Shown: positions 10,600-22,407 of the stretch, in pieces
Layout: each line of letters begins with the position of its first letter
How positions within the stretch are numbered: the stretch's first letter is position 1
NCBI GenBank assembly: GCA_030762935.1
Contig: CM060890.1
Coordinates: forward strand, 151,190,129 to 151,254,128
Source of the DNA: Hymenopus coronatus
Taxonomy: Eukaryota > Arthropoda > Insecta > Mantodea > Hymenopodidae
DNA: 64,000 nucleotides
Direction: 5' to 3'
The notes under the pieces: generated by a model
The model's database searches: none
The model's input: only the letters and a program-made list of their open reading frames with translations
Told to the model about the DNA's origin: nothing
Translations under genes and position numbers: made by a program

Positions 10600-11400
10600 T
10601 AACTTGGCATGGAGAAGTCGGAAGATAAAATGGAGTCAGCAGTGGAGAACCTGAAAACGGAACTTTCCACCAAAGTCAACGAACAACTTGGCCGGGTTAA
10701 GAATGAAGTAGTAAAACTCGGGGGAAAGGGTGGATGAGCTAGGTAGGACGACGAAAGACCACGACCAACGCCTTAATGCCCTGGAAGGAAGAGCCAAGAG
10801 AAGCACTAGGAACTGAACACCATGGTACAGAGGATGCTCAATGGGAAGGACTTGAAGGAAGAGGTGAGGGAAGTACTAAGGAGCTGAACACCAAGGTACA
10901 GAGGATGCTCAATGGTAAGCTTAAGGACTTGAAGGAACAGGCGAGGGAAGCACCAAGGAACTGAAGATGTTCGATGGGAAGTTTAAAGACTTGAAGTTCG
11001 AGACGCCTGGATGCATCACAATATTTGCACATGTCGAGCCATCAAAGTATGACGGCACGTCGGCAATCGAAGTCTTCCGCCGAAAATTCGCGGCGTCACT
11101 ACTCTCGTTGGACCAGTTACGTCTCCCGGAAGCCACCTACTTTTTTGTTTACAGTATTGGTGACGCCGAGATACGAGAGCTCTTGATGTTCGGCGAATAC
11201 ATGAGGCGCTAAGAGGATGGAGGCGGTTCTGGGTATGAAAATCTCCTATATCCAAGAAGGGTTTCCGCTACGACGGGAGCGGAAGAGAATCAAGGGACGT
11301 CGACGTAGATCGAGTGGGGTATGTTGGTGTGAGGCCAGTCTGGACACCTGTTGATGGACTATCCACACCAATCTGAAGAACAAGGAAGAGAATAAGAATA
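10600..11400 (+). pseudogene. Gypsy gag-like remnant
   Basis: A charged region from 10600 contains three imperfect copies of a segment around gaggatgctcaatgg (10800-10990), which look like an expanded coiled-coil stretch. The open piece 10967-11212 has a capsid-like block, PSKYDGTSAIEVFRRKF, and further on ELLMFGEYMRR. These resemble the FDG...FRRQFE capsid blocks found in Gypsy gag proteins. Gag would package the element RNA into particles. Frame breaks at several places make it a pseudogene. Confidence 0.55.
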
Positions 11401-11457
11401 AGTGCCGGCGGGGGGAGGGGCATGTGGGGGTCGACATCTTAATCACCTCGAGTAACA

Positions 11458-13020
11458 TTGGATATCTTGAGTAGACGACTGGATGACAGCCTCGTCATGG
11501 ACGACTGGATACGTGAGACGTTGTGCCGAATTCCAGTTTACAAGGGAGCCGCCGTGTCCGTAATCAGTCGTCACGAAGGGATTTTCCGTCGCGGCGATTG
11601 TGACCGCGCCGTGGACGAGTGCTCAGATCACTCGCCTCTCATCAAGGGTTCGATTCCAGGTAACCGCATGTGGGATTTGTGGTGAACAAAGCGGCGCACG
11701 GACGGGTTTTCATGGGTTCTTCGGTTTCCCGCGCCATCGCATTTCACCAGTGCCACATCTTCATTTCATATATCCTCAGTGTCATCGCCGCGGTGCCTTA
11801 GTAGTACAAGCGGGCGTTTACATTATACAAAACCCCGGCGGTCGACGTCGGCAGGAGGTCTTGCGAGTCGGGCTAGACGAGGTGACGCTTCGAAGCCCGA
11901 CGAAGAGCAGTCATTCAGCAGTGATCCTGACGGAAGATGTGGTCGTGCCTGCAAGGAGTGAGATGGTCTTGAAGGTGAGTCTGGAAGACCGTCGATCAAG
12001 GAACATGCTTTTGGATTGGAGTATATTGAATGGAACGTGCGTCGCCAGGACATTGTCGCTTTGTTAGGAAGAAGCGTCAATGAGACTATTGGGTCCACTG
12101 GATGCCAATCAGAACTTACGGGTAGTCACGGAATTGGGGAAATGTGACCCAGCTGAAATTATATCGCCGTTCGAGGGACCCGGGGGCTAGCTGCAAGTGC
12201 GTCGCGGTTCAAAGGGTCCGAGCGGCGGACAGCCACGCAAGATTTGGAGCTCCGGCTGGAGGGCTTATAGAGAAGCGCGGCAGACCATCCGATATGACTA
12301 GAACGGGCCCATAGATACTAAGAAAATACCAGTTTCTTCTCAGTCAAGGGGTTGGCGATTATGGGTGAACCGAGTGCGCCATCAAATCGATACAAGAGAC
12401 ATCTGACCAATCCGTCAACCTCCAAGACGTGTCGCTATGGCGAAGCAAGGGTACGACCCTGCTGGGAAACATGAGAACTAGGAGGAGTATAGACCAGTCC
12501 GACACTCTTGGTGCTCCCTCGTAGTCTTAGTGAAAAAAGAAAAACGGTAGCTTTTCTGCGTGGACTATATGGAACTGAATGCTATCACTAGTAAAGGGCT
12601 GTTTGCCCCTACCCCATACAACTGACACTTTCGACTCCCTCAGCGGTTCTCTACCTTGGACCTGAAGTCGGGATACTGGCAGCTGATTCTGGACCCCTAA
12701 AACACAAAGACCGCATTCTCGACCGGCCGGGGGCTTGGAGAGTATACAGTTATTCCCTTTGGTCTCAGCAACGATCCAGCCACCTTCCAGCGCCTGATGA
12801 TATCGGTGATGCGGTGGCAGACTTACGATGCCTGCCTACTAAACCTGGGCATCATCGTCGTGGACAGCACCTTCGAGGATCACTTTAACATGACCAAGGT
12901 GCTACAGATATTGCAAACTGCCAACGTGATGTTAAATGCGAAGAAATGTCAATTCCTCAGTAAGGAAGTCAATTACGCAGGCCACGTTGTCTCCCCTAAC
13001 GGGTGGCCACCGACCTGAAG
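11458..13020 (+). pseudogene. Gypsy protease-like and reverse transcriptase remnant
   Basis: Near 11530 the segment VYKGAAVSVIS resembles the aspartic protease active-site block but has lost the DTG/DSG core. From about 12400 the pieces PIRQPPRR, VDYMELNAIT, FSTLDLKSGYWQ, TAFSTGRG, IPFGLSNDPATFQRLM and LNAKKCQFLSKEV appear in the order of a Gypsy reverse transcriptase. The catalytic block that should read Y-x-D-D is replaced by LLNLGIIVV at about 12838-12864, so the polymerase would be dead even without the frameshifts. Confidence 0.85.
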
Positions 13021-13195
13021 TATGCTCGGGCTTGAGAGATTGGGCTTGCCCAAAGGATAAACGGAGGTTGCGCAGTTACCTGGGTCTGTGTAGCTTCTAC
13101 CGCCGATTCGTTATAGGGTTCTTCAACATCACGATATCACTCAGTCCCTGACGGATGAACATCGACCTTACTAATGGACAGAAGAGACCGAGGGT

Positions 13196-13690
13196 GTGTA
13201 CAGGGCGCTGAAGACTACACTCTACAGTGCGCCTGATTTAGAGTTCCCCCAACCGGGTGGAGGATTCATTTTGGACACCGACGAAAGCAACAGTGGTATC
13301 GGAGGCGTACTCTCCTACATCCAGGACGGGAAGGAGTGGGCATTAGCGTACTTCAGCAAGAGGCTCTCCAGGGCGGAGAATTACTGGGTTGCTCGGCGGG
13401 AACTCTTGGCAGTAGTGAAAGGACTCGAGCAATTTCATTAATACCTACCTATATGGCCAGTCGTTCCTGCTAGGTCTAACCACTTCTCGCCTGCTGTTGA
13501 GCTTTAAGAGCTAGAGGGCCAAATTGCCCGTTGGGTCCAGAGGCTGCAGGAGTACAACTTTACATCACGGCCCCGGAGGGGGAAGAACCACTCCAACGCA
13601 GATATGTCAAGAAGACCACTCAATAAGGCAGAGGAGAAGGTGCATGCCATATCAGTTTGCCTGATATCGGCGGTGCCGGCGAATGGATGG
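13196..13690 (+). pseudogene. Gypsy RNase H remnant
   Basis: The open stretch 13196-13441 carries the Gypsy-type RNase H blocks FILDTDESNSGIGGVLS, AYFSKRLSRAE and RRELLAVVKGLEQFH. A damaged tail continues to LEGQIARWVQRLQEYNF and NADMSRRP by about 13625. This enzyme degrades the RNA of RNA-DNA hybrids during reverse transcription. The aspartate of the TDxS block is present. A stop at 13439 and later indels break it. Confidence 0.85.
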
Positions 13691-13879
13691 GAGCCCTGAG
13701 GAGGGAGCATTTGGCAGACACCTTTCTACGCCCCCTCCTGAGAGAGGTGGTGCCGGGGCTAGGCCGAACTGGGAGCACCTAGCACGCAAAAGTCCTACTG
13801 GGCCTAATGGGACTGGCTGAAGACCAAGAAATGTGTATTTTTAGGGGATGGGAATCATCCGTCGTAAAAACCCAGATGA

Positions 13880-14885
13880 GAGAGAGAGAGGTTGATTCTA
13901 CCCCGGAATAAGGTAGCAGAAATCCTGGAGGAGGTACACGTGGGTACCTCAGGAGGACACGTTTGAACCAACCGAACGATCGACAAACTTTTCTAATGGT
14001 ACTACTAGTTGAGATTATGGGCAGATCCCTAGAAGTGGTATCACCAAGTGGTATCTCTGCAGCGAGTCACGGGCCTCAGACTAGGGACCGGGGTCGCATG
14101 GAGCAGTACAATGTGAGGGCATTGCCATTGACATAGCTGGATCGTCCCCTGTATCCGACATGGGTAATGGTAATAAGTGTCAGCTAGTGCCATGGATTAT
14201 TTCACCAAGTGGTCGGTGATGTACGCCATTCCTAGCAAGAAGGTCAAGACCATTGCGGACTGTCTCGGGAAGAGCTATTTTGTCGCTTCGGAGTGGTGCT
14301 CGAACTGCACAGCGTCCAGGGCACCAACGTCGAGCCGAACTAAATGGGGGAGGCCCTAGAGTGCCTTGATGCACAAAGCTGTGCATAGCGTCTCCCCACC
14401 CGTGGTCAGATCACATGATAGAGCGATACATCAAGACACTGGGTACACCTAAGGAAGGTGATAGTTAATCACCAGAGAGACTGGAATGTCAGAGTATCGC
14501 TTTTATTGCTGGCCTACCACTCGTCTAAGCATGACACTATGGGGTTTTCACATGCCAGATTGGTCTTTCGCAAGGAGCTGCGTCTCTCATGTGACCTGAT
14601 GTTCGGCAACCAGTAATTGTTTATGACAAGGACCCCATGGACCGTCTTCACGATGTCCAGTCAGCACATCCCGATAACGAGGGACTAGATGAAACTCTTT
14701 ACGACCGCTAGGCCAATGGTCAATCGTACCAGCCGGGAGACATTGTGTGGTGGTATCGCCTACATGGACCAAGGGGCGTTGCCACAAACTTTAACAGTCG
14801 TGGCAAGGACCATATCGATGGTGAAGAGAATCAGCGACGTGATCTACCGCATCCACAGAATGCCCCGAGGATAGATACCGCTAGT
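13880..14885 (+). pseudogene. Gypsy integrase remnant
   Basis: Broken pieces follow integrase order: a zinc-finger region with EVHVGTSGGH and NRTIDKL, then the catalytic core with MDYFTKWSVMYAIPSKK at 14190-14240, a later segment LLLAYHSSKHDTMGFSHARLVF-like in damaged form (14490-14570), and a C-terminal segment with GDIVWWYR and DVIYRIHR (14736-14860). Integrase would insert the DNA copy into the host chromosome. Numerous stops make this copy inactive. Confidence 0.75.
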
Positions 14886-15383
14886 TCTCTAAACATTTCT
14901 AAAGAAATTATTTTAGTTTTCCAAATCTGTAACATTTTAATTTCCTCCCTATCTAACGAGACATTCCAACATGAAACATATAAATGCTGCCTTATATCCA
15001 ATGTAAGCTAATATAAATATTAAAAGGCAGACCGAAATAAATCGTTTAACCTGGTAATAGTTTTCCAGAATTATTGGCCGATTTCTGTGAATGTGTGTGC
15101 TGAACGGAAGATATTGATTTTGGGAGGAATGTTTGTCAGATAAAGTAAGTGCATCTGTATATTTTATTTGAAGCATTTACAATTTATGCTTTATAAAGCA
15201 TTCAGTTGTAAACTTTTAATCTATTGCAGCATTCGTAAGACGGCGACAAATATTAAAATGCAATGCGAATGAAACTAGCCATGTAATTTGCTGCTCCATG
15301 GGACGAGTTTTATCAGAAAGAAGTTTCATGATTCTGTCAAATTTATATTTCGCGCAAATCACAAAATGAAAATGCTGCAAGAA

Positions 15384-15455
<72 letters not shown>

Positions 15456-15829
15456 GGCACACGTTACACCTCTCAACTTTTCTGTTATTCAGCAGCAATA
15501 CTAGGTATAGTTGCTGCTCCTTGTAAGCAAATCTCCCAACACTACCAACGTTTTACTCAGTTCTGCTGCTTAATCCAAATACAATAACACATTTTGTGCA
15601 AGAGTATTAACGTTCAATTTGCAATAATTCTCCCTTAGTTTACAATTATTACTGAAACATATGTCTCCAAAACTGCGAGGTGAGCCGATGGTTGCCATGT
15701 TCACTTAAACACAAAGAGAAGAAATGCATATGACAACATTTATTCTCATACTACCTACTGAAGAGCGCCTGAGAATTAAACCACCTATCGCGCCGTGGAT
15801 AGTTATTTTTGTGAAAGATAGTACCTTAT
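14886..15829. other. No recognisable gene
   Basis: AT-rich sequence following the Gypsy remnant. No repeat of its upstream flank was recognised that could be a long terminal repeat. It holds the microsatellite at 15384-15455. Confidence 0.4.
15384..15455. repeat. (AAT)n microsatellite
   Basis: About 24 uninterrupted AAT/ATA trinucleotides. Confidence 0.95.
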
Positions 15830-16374
15830 GTGGTTCAAATATAAGTAAATGACAGCAGGAACCTTAAGGTAGGAAGTGACTTACCTCTTATGGTCTGTAC
15901 CACTTTTTAGTCCTTATGAAGTGGGGTATAAGTAAATGATACCAGGAACCTCAAGGCCGAAAGTGACTTAACTCTTATGGTCTGTACCACTTCTTAGGTA
16001 TATTATGAAGTGGGATATAAGTAAATGATACCAGAAACCTCAAGGCCGGAAGTGGCATAATTCTTATGGTCTGTACCACTTCTTGGGTACCTTATGAAGT
16101 GACACAAGTAAATGATATCAGGAACCTCAAAGTCAGAAGTGGCATGCTTCTTATGGTCTGTACCAGTTCTTAGGTGGCTTGTAGGGGTTGAGATACAAGT
16201 AAATGAGTGACATTATGAACCTCTAAGCCTAAAGTGGCATATTTGGGTTCTATTCTACTTGCTAGGTACTTAATGGGCGCCAGGGATACATCTAGATATC
16301 ACGGCGTACTAAGTCGGAAGTGGCACACCTCTTATATTTCGGTTCTATACTACTTGTTAGGTACTTTATGGGCG
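15830..16374. repeat. Left part of an 87-95 bp minisatellite, interrupted by a LINE
   Basis: The motif tggtctgtaccac recurs at about 15891, 15978, 16067 and 16154, giving units of 87-89 bp. The next two units (near 16245 and 16340) are a diverged 90-95 bp version with ggttctatactactt. The second type continues on the other side of the LINE at 21021. Confidence 0.9.
16363..16374 (+). repeat. Left target-site duplication of the LINE
   Basis: actttatgggcg, identical to 21021-21032. One more base (t) also matches on the left side of each copy, so the duplication is 12-13 bp. Confidence 0.93.
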
Positions 16375-16449
16375 GAGTTGCAGTCCGAGTGGGAAAGAGG
16401 ACGGTCGTGTTTTGTGTCTTGCTCGTAGCTACCTGGAAGAAGTTCGACA

Positions 16450-17220
16450 ATGGAAAGCGTACGAGATCTCATTGAACAGTTGAGGCAAGAAATGCGTGTA
16501 GGATTTGAAAAGTGCAGCCTAAAATCGCTGGAAAGTGCCGTGGAGAATGTTACAGTTCGAATGCGTGCTCTGGAAGAGAAAATGGATTATTTAGAGAACC
16601 AATCTCGTAGAAATAATATTGTGCCATATGGTGTGACGGAAGAAGCGGGAGAGAGTTGGGAGATGACGGAGGAAATAGTGAAAAGGGTCATCTCACAAAT
16701 AGGAATCGAACTCCGCGAGTTTGACGTGGAGAGAGCCCATCGTGTAGGTAATGTAAGGCGACCTATTGTGTGTAAACTGGCCCATTCTAAACTCAAGGTG
16801 GCCATCCTTCGAGATGCTCGTTATTTACGGGGAACGGGAATAAGCATTAGCGAGGACTTTAGCCAGCGTGTAAGAGAAGAGAGAGAATTCTTAAAGGGAC
16901 ACATGTTCGAAGCCAGGAGGCAGGGCTGTCATGCCGTATTGCGCTATGACAAGCTCTTCATTAACGGACGAGTCTGGAACCGACAGGAGCGGGAGCGCAT
17001 GGAACAGCCTAGAAGTAGTGCGGAAACCGAACCCAGGACAGGGCAGCTAGAGCAGGTAGCCAGTGCATCAGCCCAGCAGGTAGCAGGTCCCTCAGCAGAA
17101 CATCAGGTGCCTCAAGTTATGTCGACAGGGAGGGGCAAAGAGGAGAGAAGGGTGAGACAGTCTTCGCCGGAAAAGCCAACAACAACGCCCCTCCGTGCCC
17201 TTAGGCTGACAACAGCTTGA
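16450..17220 (+). CDS. LINE ORF1: coiled-coil plus RRM-type RNA-binding protein
   Basis: An uninterrupted 256-residue frame with an ATG 75 bp inside the element. Residues 1-50 are rich in Glu, Leu and Lys with heptad-like spacing, as expected of a trimerising coiled coil. Residues about 52-60 (RRNNIVPYGV), the ERAHRVGN block and PIVCKLAHSKLK form an RNA-recognition-type domain. ISISEDFSQRVREERE begins the C-terminal domain, and YDKLFINGRVW follows. The last 65 residues are low-complexity, rich in Gln, Pro and Ser. ORF1 proteins of this type coat the element RNA and act as nucleic-acid chaperones. It is the only intact transposon frame in the window. Confidence 0.85.
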   Translation: MESVRDLIEQLRQEMRVGFEKCSLKSLESAVENVTVRMRALEEKMDYLENQSRRNNIVPYGVTEEAGESWEMTEEIVKRVISQIGIELREFDVERAHRVGNVRRPIVCKLAHSKLKVAILRDARYLRGTGISISEDFSQRVREEREFLKGHMFEARRQGCHAVLRYDKLFINGRVWNRQERERMEQPRSSAETEPRTGQLEQVASASAQQVAGPSAEHQVPQVMSTGRGKEERRVRQSSPEKPTTTPLRALRLTTA

Positions 17221-17289
17221 CAAAGGGTCAGCCAAGTTGTAGGAAGACCATCAGCAAGGAAACAATAGGACCCAACCCCTTCTCTGAGG

Positions 17290-20200
17290 ATTGTCACATG
17301 GAACATCGAAGGCTTCAAAAAAAGGTTGGGTAGCGAGAATTTCTTGTATTTCCTTAGTTATTTTGACGTTGTATGTTCAACAGAAACTTGGTTGAAAAAC
17401 GGAGAAAATGTAACACTTGCTAATTTCCGTAGTTTTAGTAGGGGAAGGGAGACACGGGGAAGGAGGGGAAGGTGGCCAGGAAGGGTATCAGTTTCATTCA
17501 GGTCTGAGCTGGAGGCTGAGATAACTAAATTAGAAATCAGTTTGGAAGGGGTGATTGCTGTATCTTTGGCACAGGGGGAGTACAAATAATAGTTATAGGA
17601 TTATACAACCAGCCAGCAACGTCCAAGTATGCAAACAGGAATTTCTTCAGTGACTTAACCGAAACGTTAGTGCAGTTACAGGAAAAGTTTCCAGGAACTG
17701 AATTAATTCTCTTAGGAGATTTTAATGCGAGGTTAGGAGGGGAGAATATTTCTCTGACGGGGGGTCATCAATGGGGGGAGGAATTCCGCGAAGGTCAACG
17801 AAAGAGCAAGGATAGTTTTATTAATGGGGAGGGCAGACAATTACTTGTTTTCTGCGTTGCCTTCTCTTTAGAAATAATGAATGGCAAGTACGGTGAGGAT
17901 CGAGAGGGAGAACTCACTTTCATAAATGAAAATGGGGGTAGTGTAATAGATTTTATTTTAATAAGTCAGGGTTCAATTGGCAGAATTAGAACTTTTTGGG
18001 TGGGGGATCGTATCGAGTCGCATCACTGTCCGGTTGCCCTGGAACTGAATATAGAGACGGCCAGGCGGCGCTAGCACCTGAAGAGGGGCAGAGGGACGAA
18101 GGGAGAATCATTAGTAAATTTATATGGAAACCGATAGAAAAAGAAGTATTTGTTGATAAATTAGAAAGAAGATTAGGGGAAAGGAACGCAGGCACAGCGG
18201 AGGAACTAACGCATATAATAGCAACGGCTGCGGGGACAATGAAAGTCCAAATGCATGGTAAGGTAAAACGATTCAGTGGTTGGTATGACCAGCAATGCAG
18301 AGCTGTAAAGAAACAAGCAGAGGAGGCTCTGTCAAAATTCAGAAGGGAGAAAACTGTTTACAAAAAAGCGAAGGGAGTATAAACAGCTCTTACGGGAAAA
18401 GAGAACTATGTGGCAAGACAAAATACTCAGAAAATTAGTAATATGTTAACACGGGGAGATAACGCTGAGATGTGGCAAGTAGTAAAACATTTAAGAGGCA
18501 ACCGTCAGGTGCCCAACGAAATTTCTCCCAGAAAATGGGCAATACATTTTATGGGAATATTCGGGAAAGGTGAAAGGGAAGGAATTTTTATAAAGGAAGT
18601 GCACATTTTGGGAAATCTTGGGATCCCAATACTGGACAAAGAAATATCAGCACAAGAAATAGCACAGGCGCTGAGGAGTCTGAAGGAAGGCAAAGCTCCA
18701 GGGTTGGATGGGCTGCCCCCGGAAGTTTTTAAAGCCGCAGCCAATGTTCATGAGTTTGGTAGGAGTATGCTCCAGATATGTAACAGATTGTTTATTGAGG
18801 GGAATTACCCTACCTGTTGGGGAAAGGGCATTATTCATCCCATTTATAAAGGGAAGGGAACTTTTGGAAATCCGGATAACTATAGGGGGGTTACTCTTTT
18901 GCCAATTATGGAGAAAACGTATTGTAGACTGTTATATAACCGAATAAAGGACTGGGAATTTAAATTTGGCATACTTTCAAAATTTCAAATGGGTTTCAGA
19001 GAAGGACACAGTACAATAGATGCCGCTTTTATATTAGACACTTTAAGGACGAAGCAACTGTTGGTTAAGCGGGGAAAGCTTCATTGTGCTTTTGTGGACT
19101 TTAAGAAGGCATTTGACTCTATCAATCGAAATGCATTATGGTACAAACTAGGCAGAAAGGGTTTATCAAGTAAAATGGTTAGAGCATTGTAGGCAATGTA
19201 CCAAAATGTCGAATTCTGTGTGAAGTACGACAGAAACAAGAGTGTCCGAGAGCTGCCGAAGCTATATGGGAGTGAAGCAGGGTTGTATTTTATCTCCCTT
19301 GCTATTTAATCTCTTTGTGGATGATATTACTGATACAATGATAGCAGAGAATATTCAAGCGCCAGTAGTAGCGGATTTGCAGATCCCAACACTTTTATAC
19401 GCAGACGATTTAGTATTGTGCTCTACGACAGTAAACGGATTGCAACGAGGACTGGACAAACTTAATAACTATTGCGATGAATGGCTACTTACAGTTAATG
19501 TGAATAAGACTAAGGCAATGACTTTCAAAAAGGGTTGTGTTTATAGCAGGGAGGAGACTTGGGCATATGCAGGACAGATACTGGACAATGTTAAATCTTT
19601 TGTGTACTTAGGACTCACATTTACAATGAACGGAAAATGGACAAAACACATTGACATTGCGAAGCACAAGGCAAGGGTGAAAGCGGCGGAAGCTCTCCGG
19701 ATACGCTGCAGAATTTCGAATATCTCCATAACCTTAATGGAAACTGTATACGGAGCGACAGTTAGATCCACGATGACATACGGAAGAGAAATATGGGGGT
19801 GGGAACAAACAGGAAATCTGGATCAAGTGAGGACCCAATTTTTGAAAGGAATTCTGGGTGTAGGGAGGGGTACGGCAAACTGCGGAATAATGAGGGAATT
19901 CGGGGCACATAGTTAAACGATAGAGTGCAAAATCAGAGCAGTTAAATATTGGATGAGAATCGTTCACGGAAACCAATCTCTAAATAGGGCAGTCTGCTAC
20001 CGTGAACAGTTGCGAATGGAAGGTAATTTGACGTGGGCATCAAAATTAAAGAAAGGGTTGGAAACCATTGGGATGGGAGACATTTGGATGGCGGGGCAGG
20101 AAAACAGGCGAAGTATTTGGAGAAAAATTAAGAAACGTCTCTGTGATATTGACAGACAGCAAATGATTGCGCAATGCACAGAGAAGGTGTCATTAGAAGT

Positions 20201-20534
20201 ACAGTCTGGGCTGAAATCGGAGTGGGGTATGGAGCAATACATCAAAACAGGTACCAAACTCATTAGAGAGGGGCTCGCGTGGATTAGACTAGGAGCATGG
20301 AGGAGCACGAACATTTCTGACGAGAATGGTACGAGAATCTGTCCCATTTGCGAGGAGGAAGAGTCGTGGACTCACATCTTGACAAGATGTAGGGGTACGG
20401 AGGAATGGCGGGAAAAATATTTGCCGCGATTTTTTACCACTGCGAATGTAGGGATAGAGGCATGTTGGCCGCTACTGGCAGGCACGGAAAACATGGACGG
20501 GCTAGGTAAATTTATACTTAGGCAAGACAGCTGA
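17290..20534 (+). pseudogene. LINE ORF2: APE endonuclease, reverse transcriptase, CCHC-like tail, broken
   Basis: ORF2 starts near 17290 and is spread over frames 17326-17589, 17670-18074, 17996-18382, 18410-19192, 19242-19916 and 19953-20534. The endonuclease shows VTWNIEGF, ETWLKNGENV, LLGDFNARLGG and SVIDFILIS. Its final SDH motif reads SHH because the Asp codon is CAT at 18021-18023. The reverse transcriptase shows GLDGLPPEVF, AFVDFKKAFDS (about 19087) and an intact LLYADDLVL (about 19392). The end has CPICEEEESWTHILTRC. At least four frameshifts or stops (near 17589, 18070, 18380, 19192-19242, 19914) inactivate it. Confidence 0.9.
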
Positions 20535-21020
20535 GATCTGAGGAGGCTGCCAATAGAGAAGGGGGGGGGGGAATAAGATCAACTAAACAAAAGTGACTAC
20601 AATGTTCAACATACATATATATTATGCCATACTTAGGTCACTGTTGTGCTAGGGTTGTATATATTATGTGTATATATGTCTTTTAAGTGTAATTATCTAT
20701 TATAATGGGGTGCATTTATGAAGGTGTACTCTGTGCTGTAAATTTAAATTGCTATATTTTAATATCTTTGTATCTTTATTTTCGGATTCACTCTTAATTT
20801 TATTGTTGTTTAATATTGCTTTTGACTGTGTATTTCCTTTGTCTTTTTATTTTCGTGTTTACTCTTCTAATTCTTTGTTGTGGTTGTTGTTTTAATATTG
20901 CTTGGAATGTGTATTACAAAAGCACGTACGGTCTGTGGACCCGTGCGACTGTTGAAATTCTATGTATGATATTGCTATGTTAATAAATACACTTATTCAT
21001 TTATTCATTCATTCATTCAT

Positions 21021-21032
21021 ACTTTATGGGCG
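21021..21032 (+). repeat. Right target-site duplication of the LINE
   Basis: actttatgggcg, identical to 16363-16374 and followed by the normal continuation of the minisatellite unit (ccagggac). Confidence 0.93.
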
Positions 21033-21300
21033 CCAGGGACACATCTAGATATCACGGCGCACTAAGTCGGAAGTGGCACACCTATTATATTTCGGTTCTA
21101 TACTACTTGTTAGGTACTTTATGGGCGCCAGGGATACATCTAGATATCACGGTGCACTAAGTCGAAAGTGGCACACCTCTTATATTTCGGTTCTATACTA
21201 CTTGTTAGGTACTTTATGGGCGCCAGTGATATATCTAGATATCAGGGCGCACTAAGTCGAAAGTGGCACACCTCTTATCCTTTGGGACACTGCTACTTCC
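21021..21300. repeat. Right part of the same minisatellite (95 bp units)
   Basis: actttatggg recurs at 21021, 21116 and 21211, exactly 95 bp apart. The units are nearly identical to the last ones before the LINE at 16230-16374, showing that the two blocks were one array before the insertion. Confidence 0.92.
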
Positions 21301-21989
21301 TAGGCATATTCCGATGTATTTAGTCTCCACAGAGCGTTTAACATGCGATTTCAAGAAGATTCTAACCTTACAGAAGTCCTATTATTTTCCTTTTCTTCGC
21401 ATCTAACTGCGGCAAAATTTCCATCAACTCCTTACTAGACATGCAGCACGAATTTGTTTCGGATGACGGAGTCGTGTAAGTCCAACTTGCAGATATAAAA
21501 TAAGAAACTTTACTAGTTTTTAACGCTTGGTTTTAGGATTAATTCATCGACATTCTTTAATTTTCGCATTTTTGAGTCTTACAATTTGCAAATTAATGTA
21601 GCTATAATATATGCAAAATATATAAGAAAGTAAGAATAAAAGGAGGAAAGTAAGCAGCGTGTACTACCCTCAGCGAGCTTGCTTCAACAACCACAAGTGT
21701 TACCTAATAATGTTTAAAATATGCAATCCTTTTTTTACCTTCACAAATACGGACGTGCTTAGTAATAAAACTTCATTTACACTTTATTAAAACCTACCAT
21801 GATGGTGTGGTAGAGATATGACTGAAAAGTGAAATCGACTTAAATAAGTGTATTTAGAAAACAGACATCACAATAACATGATATGTAAGTGCTCAAATAA
21901 GCCATAAAGTGTTGTTGTAGTGCTACAATCTCCTTGATTACACTTGTTTAGAGATGCCGTACTAACATTTATACATAATAAAAAAGTAA
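21301..21989. other. No recognisable gene
   Basis: AT-rich sequence without visible coding or repeat structure. Confidence 0.4.
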
Positions 21990-22365
21990 TGTTCGCAATA
22001 AACTATTGTTTTATTCTATCTACTGCGCACAAATGCTTTTAAGACAGATCTTCTTATGGTTTCAACGAGATACACTAGACTAAAGCGGTAGCCAAGTCTT
22101 TTAAGACCTGATCTCTCTGTGATGGCCTCGATACAACATTTTCTTTCCATTACCAAGTTGAAAATTTGAAAAAAGAAAGATAGAAAGAAAGAAAAACGAA
22201 TGATGGCTTCTCATTTACGAAATGCATGGGTATTGCAAAGTTTAAACCAAATCCAAGCAACATTTCGGAAATCGTTAACTCCATAAAAATATGACACTAA
22301 TTCCGGTGTCCTAACGAGATCGACATTTTCTGTGTTTTTATTTATCCCCTATGGTGTACCATTCT

Positions 22366-22407
<42 letters not shown>

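Larger units (their letters stand above)
10600..14885 (+). mobile_element. Decayed Ty3/Gypsy LTR retrotransposon
   Basis: A gag-like region is followed by protease-like, reverse transcriptase, RNase H and integrase sequence in the normal Ty3/Gypsy order. It is scattered over all three + frames by many indels and stops. The higher GC content (about half) contrasts with the AT-rich flanks. No long terminal repeats were found at either end. The copy may have lost them, or may be truncated. No envelope-like frame is seen after the integrase. It is non-functional. Confidence 0.85.
16375..21020 (+). mobile_element. Complete two-ORF non-LTR retrotransposon with target-site duplication
   Basis: The element is bounded by the direct repeat actttatgggcg at 16363-16374 and 21021-21032. 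The left copy is joined to the element's 5' end, and the right copy follows an ATTC-rich 3' tail (about 20993-21020). It contains a ~75 bp 5' leader, an intact ORF1 with an RNA-recognition-type region, and a broken ORF2 with APE endonuclease, reverse transcriptase and a C-terminal CCHC-like motif, then a ~480 bp 3' region. The clade is not certain: L1/Tx1-like ORF1 layouts occur in several LINE groups. The exact duplication suggests the insertion is much younger than most elements here. Confidence 0.93.

Noticed and set aside
10600..14885. Endogenous retrovirus with envelope
   Set aside because: After integrase no envelope-like frame, signal peptide or transmembrane segment is visible. Ty3/Gypsy remnant is sufficient.
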